Positions 1-6,281 of a DNA stretch of 9,662 nt are shown in pieces. Numbering within the stretch: the first letter of the stretch is position 1; each line of letters opens with the position of its first letter. The notes under the pieces were generated by a model, which saw only the letters and a program-made list of their open reading frames with translations, was not told where the DNA came from and did no database searches. Source of the stretch: Pseudomonadota bacterium (GTDB lineage Bacteria; Myxococcota; Myxococcia; Myxococcales; Anaeromyxobacteraceae). The position numbers were made by a program, and so were the translations under genes. The DNA lies in the NCBI GenBank assembly GCA_023411405.1, contig JAEYOU010000074.1, positions 1 to 9,662 on the forward strand, given 5' to 3'.

Positions 1-2
1 GC

Positions 3-182
3 GTGGCGCGCGTCGAGTTCTACGAGGGCACGACGCTCCTCGCCTCCGACACGACGGCGCCGTACACGACGGCGATCGCCTTCACCGCCGCGAACAACGG
101 CGCGCACACGTACACCGCGCGGGCCTACGACACGGCGGGCCAGACCGCCACCTCGACGGCGGTGACGGTCACCGTGAACATC
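3..182 (+). repeat. Ig-like repeat, copy 1 (partial)
   Basis: First visible copy of an about 90-residue Ig-like module, truncated by the window edge. It shares VEFYEG, SDTTAPYT, FTAANNG and HTYTARAYDTAGQTATST with copies 2 and 3. It is separated from copy 2 by the malectin domain, so the copies are not strictly tandem. Confidence 0.85.
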
Positions 183-2261
183 GGCACCTCGGCCGAGACC
201 ACCGTCTCCGTCAACGCGGGCGGCGCCGCCACGGGGACGTTCGGCGCCGATCAATACTTCTCCGGCGGCACCTCGTACACGCGGACCGCCACGGTGGACC
301 TCTCGCAGATCACCACAAACCCGCCGCCGGCCGCGATCTTCAACAGCGAGCGGTACGGCGCGTTCACCTACACGATCCCGGGCTTCACCGCCGGGGCCGC
401 CGCGACGGTGACGCTCTACTTCGCCGAGGGCTACGTCTCCGCCGCCGGGCAGCGCATCTTCAGCGTGCAGATCAACGGCACGACCGTCCTGAGCAGCTTC
501 GACATCTTCGCGGCCGCGGGCGGGCGCAACCGGGCCATCGCTCGGACCTTCAGCGCCACCGCCAACGCGAGCGGCCAGGTCGTCATCCGGTTCGTCGCCG
601 GCACCCAGAACCCCAAGGTGGACGGCATCACCGTCTCCTCGACCGGCGGCACCACCGACACCCCGCCGGCCGTGGCGCTCGCGAGCAGCGCCACCAGCGT
701 CACCACGGCGAGCACGATCACGCTCACGGCCACCGCCAGCGACGACCGCGGCGTGAGCCGGGTCGAGTTCTACGAGGGCGCGGCGCTGCTCGGCTCGGAC
801 ACGACCGCGCCGTACACGCTCCCGGTCTCGTACACCGCCGCGAACAACGGGAGCCACACGTACACCGCGCGGGCCTACGACACGGCCGGCCAGACGGCGA
901 CCTCCACCGGCGTCACCGTCGCCGTGAACATCAACACGACCGTCGACTCTCCGCCGACGGTCTCGCTCGCGAGCAGCGCGACCACGGTCACCACCGCGCG
1001 CACGATCACGCTCACGGCCACCGCCACCGACGACCGGGGCGTGAGCCAGATCGACTTCCTCGAGGGCACGAGGCTGCTCGGCACCGTGACCGAGTCGCCG
1101 TCGACCCTCGCCATCACCTTCACCGCGGCGAACAACGGGACGCACACGTACACCGCCCGCGCGTACGACACGGCCAACCAGTCGGCGACCTCCACCCCGG
1201 TGAGCGTCGTCGTCGACATCGGCACGACGCCCGGCTCGTTCGAGATCGATCCGCCCGACGTCTGCTACGCCCAGTACTGGAACCAGGGCTGCGACTCCGG
1301 CGCCTGCGGCGGCCGCTGCCAGACCGCCAACGCCTGCTCGCCGCCGGAGAGCCCGCAGAAGAGCACGTTCCCCAAGACCTTCGCCTGCCCGCGGTTCATC
1401 GCGTTCAGCGAGGAGATGGTCGCGGCCGCGAAGGCCGACTGGGGTGACAGCCCGCCGTTCGTCTACGGCGTGGTCGGGCACGACGCGGACACCGGCGGCC
1501 TCGACACCGGCACCAGCACCTGCTGCCAGTGCTACCAGCTCGTCTTCGACCGGCCGGAGGGCGGCTCGCCGCAGCCGCCGGAGCTGCCGATCCCGCCGCC
1601 CATGATCGTGCAGAGCTTCAACACCGCCGCGGGTGGCGGGAAGAACTTCGACATCTACATGGGCGCCGGCGGGTTCGGAGCCTTCAACGCCTGCATCCCC
1701 GGGACGTACTCGGGCACGGCGACGACCACGTTCGGCGAGTTCATGTACACGGCGTTCCCGAGCGAGTACCCGACCACGGGCGGCATCAAGGCGATCAACA
1801 TCCCCGAGTGCAAGGTGAACGGGACGGTCACCGCGGCGTCGATGCAGTCGACCGCGTGCCAGAGCAAGATCGCCCAGCTCTGCAACAACACGGCGTCGGG
1901 CTCGGCCAAGATGACGGAGACGACCAAGACGTCGTGCATCCAGACCAACGCGTTCAACGCGTTCTACCACCAGAACTGGCAGGTCCGCGTGAAGCGGGTC
2001 GAGTGCCCGCTCGCCCTCACGCGCGTCACCGGCTGCCGGCTCGCGCCGCAGGGGCTGCCCGCGGCAAACCCGAACGCCAAGACCCCCGCCACGGCCGACG
2101 GCTCGTTCCGCACGGGGTACACCACGACCACGATGCAGGACTGCTGCAAGCCGAGCTGCGCGTGGAAGGACCAGGTCACCGGCGCCGGCCTCCAGGCCGT
2201 CGACAAGTGGACCTCGTTCTACTCGTGCGACGCGAACGGCGAGCCGATCACCGCGCCGTAG
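3..2261 (+). CDS. Secreted Ig-like/malectin/GH45 endoglucanase (5'-partial)
   Basis: This is the C-terminal 752 residues of a larger protein; the frame is open to the left edge and the first visible codon lies inside an Ig-like repeat, so the true start and signal peptide are outside. Domains in order: Ig-like repeat 1 (residues 1-60), a malectin/CBM57-type carbohydrate-binding domain (about 66-213, with YTIPGFTAG, LYFAEGY, GQRIFSVQINGTTVL and FDIFAAAGG), Ig-like repeats 2 (221-310) and 3 (317-406), then a Cys-rich GH45 domain (about 417-752). GH45 signatures are CCQCYQLVF (507-515), NFDIYMGAGGFGAFNAC (548-564), VECPLALTRVTGC (666-678) and DCCKPSCAW (713-721). The likely catalytic acid is D550 and the base D713. 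GH45 enzymes are inverting endo-beta-1,4-glucanases, so extracellular cellulose or glucan attack is inferred, with the malectin and Ig modules binding or spacing. Oddly, the DCCKPSC block sits at the C-terminus instead of the N-terminus of the catalytic domain. The family call is secure; activity is not shown. Confidence 0.93.
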   Translation: MARVEFYEGTTLLASDTTAPYTTAIAFTAANNGAHTYTARAYDTAGQTATSTAVTVTVNIGTSAETTVSVNAGGAATGTFGADQYFSGGTSYTRTATVDLSQITTNPPPAAIFNSERYGAFTYTIPGFTAGAAATVTLYFAEGYVSAAGQRIFSVQINGTTVLSSFDIFAAAGGRNRAIARTFSATANASGQVVIRFVAGTQNPKVDGITVSSTGGTTDTPPAVALASSATSVTTASTITLTATASDDRGVSRVEFYEGAALLGSDTTAPYTLPVSYTAANNGSHTYTARAYDTAGQTATSTGVTVAVNINTTVDSPPTVSLASSATTVTTARTITLTATATDDRGVSQIDFLEGTRLLGTVTESPSTLAITFTAANNGTHTYTARAYDTANQSATSTPVSVVVDIGTTPGSFEIDPPDVCYAQYWNQGCDSGACGGRCQTANACSPPESPQKSTFPKTFACPRFIAFSEEMVAAAKADWGDSPPFVYGVVGHDADTGGLDTGTSTCCQCYQLVFDRPEGGSPQPPELPIPPPMIVQSFNTAAGGGKNFDIYMGAGGFGAFNACIPGTYSGTATTTFGEFMYTAFPSEYPTTGGIKAINIPECKVNGTVTAASMQSTACQSKIAQLCNNTASGSAKMTETTKTSCIQTNAFNAFYHQNWQVRVKRVECPLALTRVTGCRLAPQGLPAANPNAKTPATADGSFRTGYTTTTMQDCCKPSCAWKDQVTGAGLQAVDKWTSFYSCDANGEPITAP
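663..932 (+). repeat. Ig-like repeat, copy 2
   Basis: Complete copy, residues 221-310 of the visible protein. It starts PPAVALASSATSV and contains TASDDRGVSRVEFYEG and ends in VAVNI. Its 3' half matches copy 1 almost base for base around the HTYTARAYDTAGQTATST stretch, which points to recent duplication or gene conversion. Confidence 0.85.
951..1220 (+). repeat. Ig-like repeat, copy 3
   Basis: Complete copy, residues 317-406, directly before the GH45 domain. It starts PPTVSLASSATTV, keeps TDDRGVSQIDFLEG and HTYTARAYDTANQSATST, and is more diverged than copies 1 and 2 in the middle (the TVTESPSTLA segment replaces the SDTTAPYT motif). Confidence 0.83.
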
Positions 2262-2269
2262 CCCGTCCG

Positions 2270-2301
2270 CGTGCGCCCGGCTCTCCGGAGCCGGGCGCGC
2301 G
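2270..2301 (+). terminator. Stem-loop after the GH45 gene
   Basis: A perfect 11-bp stem (2273-2283 with 2288-2298) closes a TCCG tetraloop. It extends by a G-U pair and two G-C pairs to about 14 bp, starting 9 nt after the stop codon. No T-run follows, so it may slow polymerase or protect the 3' end rather than act as a textbook intrinsic terminator. Confidence 0.6.
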
Positions 2302-2321
2302 GGCACGCTCCGAAGAAGCAT

Positions 2322-2358
2322 GAACGCCCTGCTCCCGGACGACGGGGGCAGGGCGTTT
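2322..2358. terminator. Bidirectional terminator hairpin between convergent genes
   Basis: A perfect 10-bp arm pair (2323-2332 with 2348-2357) continues through a T-G wobble into a 4-bp inner stem around the loop GACGA. On the plus strand it ends in TTT; on the minus strand it is followed by GTTCATGCTTCTTC, which is T-rich for this genome. It lies 26 bp beyond the infA stop and about 60 bp beyond the GH45 gene stop, so it can serve both. Confidence 0.68.
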
Positions 2359-2383
2359 CACCTACGGGCTGCCACGCCGCGCG

Positions 2384-2602
2384 TCACTTGTCGCGGTACG
2401 TGATGCGGCCGCGGGTCAGGTCGTACGGCGAGAGCTCAACCTTCACCCGGTCGCCGGTGATGATCCGGATGTGGAACCGCTTCATCTTGCCGGAGGGGTA
2501 CGCCAGGACCGTCGGGCCCTGATCGAGCTTCACGCGGTACATGCCGCCGCTCGACTCCTCCACGCGTCCCTGCACCTCGATGCCAGCTTCCTTCTCGCTC
2601 AA
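2384..2602 (-). CDS. infA: Translation initiation factor IF-1 (stand-alone copy)
   Basis: A 72-residue product, exactly the usual IF-1 length. It is a single S1/OB-fold domain that binds the 30S A site and helps IF-2 and IF-3 during initiation. The family core is clear: IEVQGRVEE near residue 8, MYRVKLDQG at 21-29, SGKMKRF at 37-43, IRIITGDRVKVELSPYD at 45-61, and LTRGRITYRDK at the C-terminus. The start is TTG at 2602: it gives the family length and has an AAGGAG Shine-Dalgarno 5 nt upstream; longer versions add a non-homologous N-terminus. The gene is not embedded in a ribosomal-protein or secY-map cluster, so it may be a second infA copy. Unusual residues include AYPSGKM where AHISGKM is common. 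Alternative: the only infA in the genome, displaced. Confidence 0.95.
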   Translation of the reverse strand: MSEKEAGIEVQGRVEESSGGMYRVKLDQGPTVLAYPSGKMKRFHIRIITGDRVKVELSPYDLTRGRITYRDK

Positions 2603-2607
2603 TCGCG

Positions 2608-2613
2608 CTCCTT
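2608..2613 (-). promoter_or_regulatory. Ribosome-binding site of infA
   Basis: AAGGAG on the minus strand with a 5-nt spacer to the TTG at 2602-2600. It decides the start in favour of TTG and the 72-residue product. Confidence 0.8.
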
Positions 2614-2872
2614 GGTTGGGGCCTGGGTTTGCCCCTCGAAGGACGAGCACGCTGCCGCCCCTGCGGCAGGATGCCTCGCCTCGCGTGAGGCCACCCGAGT
2701 GGAACACAGGTCGTCGCCGACAACTTCGCCCTTGGGCAGACCTGAGTCCAGGCGGCCCTTCATAACCCGGCGACGGCCTCTCAGGCCACCATCATGGCGG
2801 CCGGAGGGCCGAGCGCACGCCCGGCCCCCCCGGGTCCGGCGGCTCCGAGGGTGGTGCCGGCGGGGCCGCTCG
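2614..2872 (-). other. infA leader and 3' end of the ABC operon
   Basis: A gap without a supportable gene. It holds two small hairpins in the infA leader (CTGCCGC/GCGGCAG at 2652-2669 and GCCTC/GAGGC at 2678-2691). Nearer the permease stop is an imperfect GC hairpin (GGGCCG/CGGCCC, 2806-2827) that could end the ABC transcript, but it lacks a T-run. An infA promoter must lie here if the gene is transcribed alone; GGTTATGAA on the minus strand near 2758-2766 is the only A/T-richer patch, and I see no convincing -35 box to pair with it. Confidence 0.35.
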
Positions 2873-3676
2873 TCAGCGCTCCTTCCGGTAGAGCCGCACC
2901 GCGATCGGCCCGGCCACCAGCACGAGGACCGCGGACGCGACCAGCGTCCAGAGCACGTCGCCGCCGTCCGTCCGGCCGTGCATCAGGCCGCGCGAGGCGT
3001 TCGCGAGGTGCGTCACCGGGTTGTGCCCGACGACGGTCTGGAGCCACCCGGGCATCGTCTTCAGGTCCACGAAGATGTCGCTCGCGAAGGTGAGCGGCAT
3101 GAGGAACACGAAGCTCGTCGTCATGACGGACTCGGACGTCCGCACGAGCATGCCGACGATGATCCAGAGCCACGAGAGCGCGAAGCTGAACACGAGCAGG
3201 AGCGCCACCGCGAGGACGACGCCGATCGCGCCGCCCTGTGGGCGGAAGCCGAGGATGAACCCCACGGTGAGGATCACCAGCGACGCGACCGTGTAGCGGA
3301 AGACGTCGCCCGCGAGCGCGCCGAGCAGCGGCGCCGCCTGCCACATCGGCATCGAGCGGAACCGGTCGTGGAGGCCCTTGTGGATGTCGGCGTTGAGCCC
3401 CACGCCCGTGTAGACGGTGATGAACAGGACCGTCTGCACCAGCACGCCCGGGAGCAGGTACTGGACGTACTGGCGCGGCGAGCCCGCCAGCGCCCCGCCG
3501 AAGATGAACGTGAACAGCAGCGTGAACATGATCGGCGTGACCGTCACGTCGAAGAGCTGGAAGGGCACGTGCTTGATCTTGAGGAGCGCCCGCCACGCGA
3601 GCGTCAGGACCGCGGACGCGGGGGAGACGTGGCGCGGCCTGGCGCCGACGGCGAGCACCTCGTGCGTGGCGTTCAC
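2873..3676 (-). CDS. ABC-2 type export permease, DrrB-like
   Basis: A 267-residue polytopic membrane protein with six predicted transmembrane segments, at about residues 47-65, 73-94, 125-143, 152-178, 185-203 and 240-262. The loop KGLHDRFRSMPMWQAAPLLG (100-119) matches the conserved cytoplasmic motif of DrrB/ABC-2 permeases. The start is GTG at 3676, overlapping the ATPase stop in GTGA, with GGAGG (3688-3684) 7 nt upstream. An ORF extending upstream through the ATPase gene is out of frame with it and has no homologous sequence. With the preceding ATPase it forms a two-subunit exporter, presumably (DrrA)2(DrrB)2. Substrates of the family are drugs, lipids or polysaccharides; nothing here names the substrate. 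The overlap implies translational coupling and equal stoichiometry. Confidence 0.92.
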   Translation of the reverse strand: MNATHEVLAVGARPRHVSPASAVLTLAWRALLKIKHVPFQLFDVTVTPIMFTLLFTFIFGGALAGSPRQYVQYLLPGVLVQTVLFITVYTGVGLNADIHKGLHDRFRSMPMWQAAPLLGALAGDVFRYTVASLVILTVGFILGFRPQGGAIGVVLAVALLLVFSFALSWLWIIVGMLVRTSESVMTTSFVFLMPLTFASDIFVDLKTMPGWLQTVVGHNPVTHLANASRGLMHGRTDGGDVLWTLVASAVLVLVAGPIAVRLYRKER

Positions 3677-4635
3677 TGGTTGGCCTCCGTCTGCGCGGGC
3701 GCCGCCTGGCGGCCGGTGAGGGCGAGGAACACCTCGTCGAGGCTCGGGTTCGCGACCGAGACCTGCTCGACCTCGATCCCGCACTCGCTCAAGGCGGAGA
3801 GGACGGCGGCGGCCTGTCCCGCCCGCTCGAGCCGCGCCGCGACCTCCCCCGGCTCGGAGACCGGCAGCACGCCGTCGCCCAGCACGCGGGTGATGAGGCG
3901 CTGCGCCTCGGCGCGGCGGCCCGCGTCCACGAGCCGCAGGTGGAGCGCGTTCGAGCCGACCGACGCCTTGAGATCACGGCTCGTGCCCTCGGCGATCACG
4001 CGGCCGTGATCGATCACCGCCAGGCGCTCCGCGAGCCGGTCCGCCTCGTCGAGGTACTGCGTCGTGAGGAGCACCGTCGTGCCCTCGGCCGCGATGCGCC
4101 GCACGAGCTCCCAGACCTGCGTGCGGCTGCGCGGGTCGAGCCCGGTGGTGGGCTCGTCGAGGAAGAGGATCTCCGGGATGGCGACCAGGCTCGCCGCGAT
4201 GTCGAGGCGGCGGCGCTCCCCGCCGGAGTACGTCTGCACCTGCCGGCCCGCGAACTCGGCGAGCCCGAACGCCTCGAGCAGCTCCGCGGCGCGGCGCCTG
4301 GCGTCGCGCCAGGAGAGGCCGAGCAGCCGGCCCATGAGCACGAGGTTCTCCCGCCCGGTCAGGTCCTCGTCGACGGACGCGAACTGGCCGGTGAGGCTGA
4401 CCTTGCGGCGGACCGCGGCCGGCTCGCGGACCACGTCATGGCCGAGGACCGTCGCGGTGCCGCCGGTCGGCCGGAGGAGCGTGGAGAGGATGCGGATGGT
4501 CGTCGTCTTCCCGGCGCCGTTCGGCCCGAGCAGGCCGTAGACCGTCCCGCGGCGGATCCGGAGATCCACGCCGGCGAGCGCGTGGGTCTTGCCGAAGTGC
4601 TTCACGAGTCCTGTCGTCTCGATCGCGTTCGTCAT
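3673..4635 (-). CDS. ABC transporter ATP-binding protein, DrrA-like
   Basis: A 320-residue cytoplasmic nucleotide-binding subunit that powers the downstream permease. Visible motifs: Walker A GPNGAGKT (37-44), Q-loop Gln84, signature YSGGERRR (136-143), Walker B ILFLDEP (156-162), D-loop GLDPRS (165-170), and TTQYLDEAD at 191-199, where Gln193 stands in place of the switch His. That Gln is common in daunorubicin-resistance-type DrrA proteins. A C-terminal domain of about 80 residues ends in SLDEVFLALTG (298-308), the DrrA accessory (DUF4162-type) region. I chose ATG 4635 because it places the conserved start (ETTGLVKHFG) a normal distance in; ATG 4650 is also possible. No good Shine-Dalgarno precedes either, so the start is the least certain part. 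It overlaps the permease start by 4 nt. Confidence 0.94.
   Translation of the reverse strand: MTNAIETTGLVKHFGKTHALAGVDLRIRRGTVYGLLGPNGAGKTTTIRILSTLLRPTGGTATVLGHDVVREPAAVRRKVSLTGQFASVDEDLTGRENLVLMGRLLGLSWRDARRRAAELLEAFGLAEFAGRQVQTYSGGERRRLDIAASLVAIPEILFLDEPTTGLDPRSRTQVWELVRRIAAEGTTVLLTTQYLDEADRLAERLAVIDHGRVIAEGTSRDLKASVGSNALHLRLVDAGRRAEAQRLITRVLGDGVLPVSEPGEVAARLERAGQAAAVLSALSECGIEVEQVSVANPSLDEVFLALTGRQAAPAQTEANQ
3684..3688 (-). promoter_or_regulatory. Ribosome-binding site of the ABC permease
   Basis: GGAGG on the minus strand inside the 3' end of the ATPase gene, 7 nt before the GTG start at 3676. It supports the GTG start and coupled translation. Confidence 0.7.
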
Positions 4636-4851
4636 GCGGGTGGGAGGCATAAGGAGGTTCGGGCCGGTCCGGGTGCGGCAAGAGACGCAAGCAGAGGTTT
4701 GCACCGCGTCGGGTTCGTTCGTTCTGACCGCGCCGGGGCTCCGGGATCAGCGATCCCCGACGGGGCGGGCCCGGTGTGGGGCGCGCGCGCCGACCGGTCC
4801 TCCGGGCGCCGCTCGCCCGCGCCCCGCGCGTTCGGGCATGCTGGCGGAGCC
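4636..4851. promoter_or_regulatory. Divergent intergenic region between ABC operon and lat
   Basis: About 216 bp between two divergent start codons, so promoters for both directions should lie here. I could not fit a clean -35/-10 pair on either strand; TTGCAC at 4699-4704 is the best -35-like word on the plus strand but lacks a matching -10. The region contains the inverted repeat at 4743-4757, a 12-bp GC palindrome (4780-4791) and an 8-bp palindrome GACCGGTC (4792-4799). Confidence 0.5.
4743..4757. promoter_or_regulatory. Inverted repeat GGGATC-AGC-GATCCC, possible operator
   Basis: Perfect 6-bp arms around a 3-bp centre, roughly midway between the divergent ABC and lat starts. A dimeric regulator could bind here, but no regulator gene is adjacent in the window and a single copy may be chance. 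Confidence 0.3.
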
Positions 4852-6225
4852 ATGAGCCGACTCCCGGGGCCGAAGAGCCAGGCGCTGCTCCAGGAGCTGG
4901 CGCGCTACGTCGTCGTCGAGCCGTACCCGTTCGTGCTCGATCTCTCGCGCTGCCGCGGGATGTGGCTCGTGACGGTGGACGGCGATCGGATCTTCGACTG
5001 GGCGGGCTACTACGGCGCCAAGCTCCTCGGGCACAACCACCCGCGCCTGCTCGAGCCCGAGTACACCGCGCGCCTCGTCCAGGCGGCCAACAACAAGGTC
5101 GCGAACCCCGACTTCCTCACCCCCGAGTGCCTCGCCTACTACCGCCTGCTGCACGAGCTCGCGCCGCGCTGCATGCGGAACGATCGCCTCGAGGTCTACG
5201 TCGTGAACTCCGGGGCCGAGGCCGTCGAGAACATGATGAAGTACATGATCAACCTGCACGCCGAGAAGCTCCGGGCGCGGGGCGAGAGCCCCGACGTGCG
5301 CAGGTTCGTCTACTTCGACAGCGCCTTCCACGGCCGCACGATCTTCGCGCTCAACGTCACGCAGCTGAAGCACGATCCCATCGTGACCGCCGGGTTCCAG
5401 GGCTTCCTCCCCGGGAACCTCCAGGTGCCGTTCCCGCACTTCGACGCCTCGCGGCCCGACGCGGAGAACGTCGCGGAGTGCGACGCGAGCCTCGCCATCG
5501 TCGAGGACTGCCTCGCGCGGTACGGCTGCGAGGTGGTGGGCATCGTGGTCGAGCCGATCCAGGGGGCGGGGGGGCATCGCACGAGCCTGCCGCGCTTCTT
5601 CCAGGGGCTCTCCGCGCTCGCGCACCGGTTCGAGGTCCCGCTCGGCTTCGACGAGGTCCAGACCGCCGGCGGGCAGACGGGGACCGTGTTCGCGATCGAC
5701 CAGCTCGCGCTCCCGTTCCCGCCGACCGCGGTGGCGGTGGCGAAGAAGTTCGGGAACGGGGTCGTCTACATGCACCACTCGATGGCCGACCACGGCGTCC
5801 TGGACAGCACGTGGGGCGGGAACCTCGGCGACATGGTCCGCTTCGTCGAGGAGATGCGGATCGTGCGGAGCGAGGCGCTGATCGAGCAGGTGCCGGGCAA
5901 GGCCGCGGCGCTGACGCGCGGCCTCGAGGACCTCGCGCGCAGGTACGCCGCGCTCGTCTTCAACGTGCGGGGGATGGGGCTCTACCAGGGGTTCAGCCTG
6001 CGCCGCCCGGGGGACAAGGCGAGGCTCCTCGACCTCGCCCTCGAGCGCGAAGGCCTGCTGCTGCTCGGGGCCGGCGGCCAGAGCATCCGGCTCCGGCCGC
6101 CGCTCGACGTGACGGTCGGCGACATCGAGCACATGCTCGAGCTGCTCGGGCGGTGCCTGGCGGCGCTCGCCGAGGCCCCGCCGGCGGCGGCCATTGAGGG
6201 CGCCACCCTCCTGAACCCCGAGTAG
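4852..6225 (+). CDS. lat: L-lysine 6-aminotransferase-like class III PLP enzyme
   Basis: A 457-residue fold-type I, class III aminotransferase. The best family fit is L-lysine epsilon-aminotransferase (about 450 aa), which moves the epsilon-amino group of lysine to 2-oxoglutarate, giving allysine/P6C and glutamate. Motifs: GHNHPRL (60-66), NSGAEAVE for PLP phosphate (119-126), FHGRT with the ring-stacking aromatic (159-163), EPIQGAGG (234-241), FDEVQTAGGQTG with Asp267 for the pyridine nitrogen (266-277), Schiff-base Lys298 in VAKKFGNG, and STWGGNLGDMVRF (319-331), which is typical of Lat. The start ATG 4852 gives the family's N-terminus; GGAG lies only 2 nt upstream, so initiation may be weak or leaderless. 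No pcd or lysine-catabolism partner is adjacent. Other class III enzymes (ornithine, 4-aminobutyrate) are less likely. Family is secure; substrate is moderately so. Confidence 0.9.
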   Translation: MSRLPGPKSQALLQELARYVVVEPYPFVLDLSRCRGMWLVTVDGDRIFDWAGYYGAKLLGHNHPRLLEPEYTARLVQAANNKVANPDFLTPECLAYYRLLHELAPRCMRNDRLEVYVVNSGAEAVENMMKYMINLHAEKLRARGESPDVRRFVYFDSAFHGRTIFALNVTQLKHDPIVTAGFQGFLPGNLQVPFPHFDASRPDAENVAECDASLAIVEDCLARYGCEVVGIVVEPIQGAGGHRTSLPRFFQGLSALAHRFEVPLGFDEVQTAGGQTGTVFAIDQLALPFPPTAVAVAKKFGNGVVYMHHSMADHGVLDSTWGGNLGDMVRFVEEMRIVRSEALIEQVPGKAAALTRGLEDLARRYAALVFNVRGMGLYQGFSLRRPGDKARLLDLALEREGLLLLGAGGQSIRLRPPLDVTVGDIEHMLELLGRCLAALAEAPPAAAIEGATLLNPE

Positions 6226-6251
6226 CGACTCGGAGTGCTTGTACGTTGGGT

Positions 6252-6277
6252 GCACTCTCGCGCGTGCGAGGAGGTGC
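6252..6277 (+). promoter_or_regulatory. Kelch-gene RBS inside a stem-loop
   Basis: A strong Shine-Dalgarno AGGAGGT (6269-6275) stands 6 nt before the ATG at 6282 and decides that start. The same stretch can fold back: CTCGC (6257-6261) pairs with GCGAG (6266-6270) across a GCGT loop, and GCAC (6252-6255) pairs with GTGC (6274-6277) across a small internal bulge. Much of the Shine-Dalgarno would then be masked. Confidence 0.5.
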
Positions 6278-6281
6278 GCCC

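Noticed and set aside
3..5. GTG at position 3 as a real start codon of the GH45 gene
   Set aside because: The following residues (ARVEFYEG) match the middle of an Ig-like repeat seen twice downstream, so the gene continues upstream of the window.
2471..4009. Plus-strand open frame of 512 codons over infA and the ABC genes
   Set aside because: The translation is Arg/His/Glu-rich with no recognisable domain and lies antisense to IF-1 and both exporter genes, whose motifs are unmistakable.
4780..4791. 12-bp GC palindrome as an operator
   Set aside because: Alternating GC runs are frequent in this base composition; I mention it only as part of the divergent region.
4747..6255. Minus-strand open frame of about 500 codons opposite lat
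   Set aside because: It mirrors the lat codons and shows only charged low-complexity sequence; lat carries all class III aminotransferase motifs.
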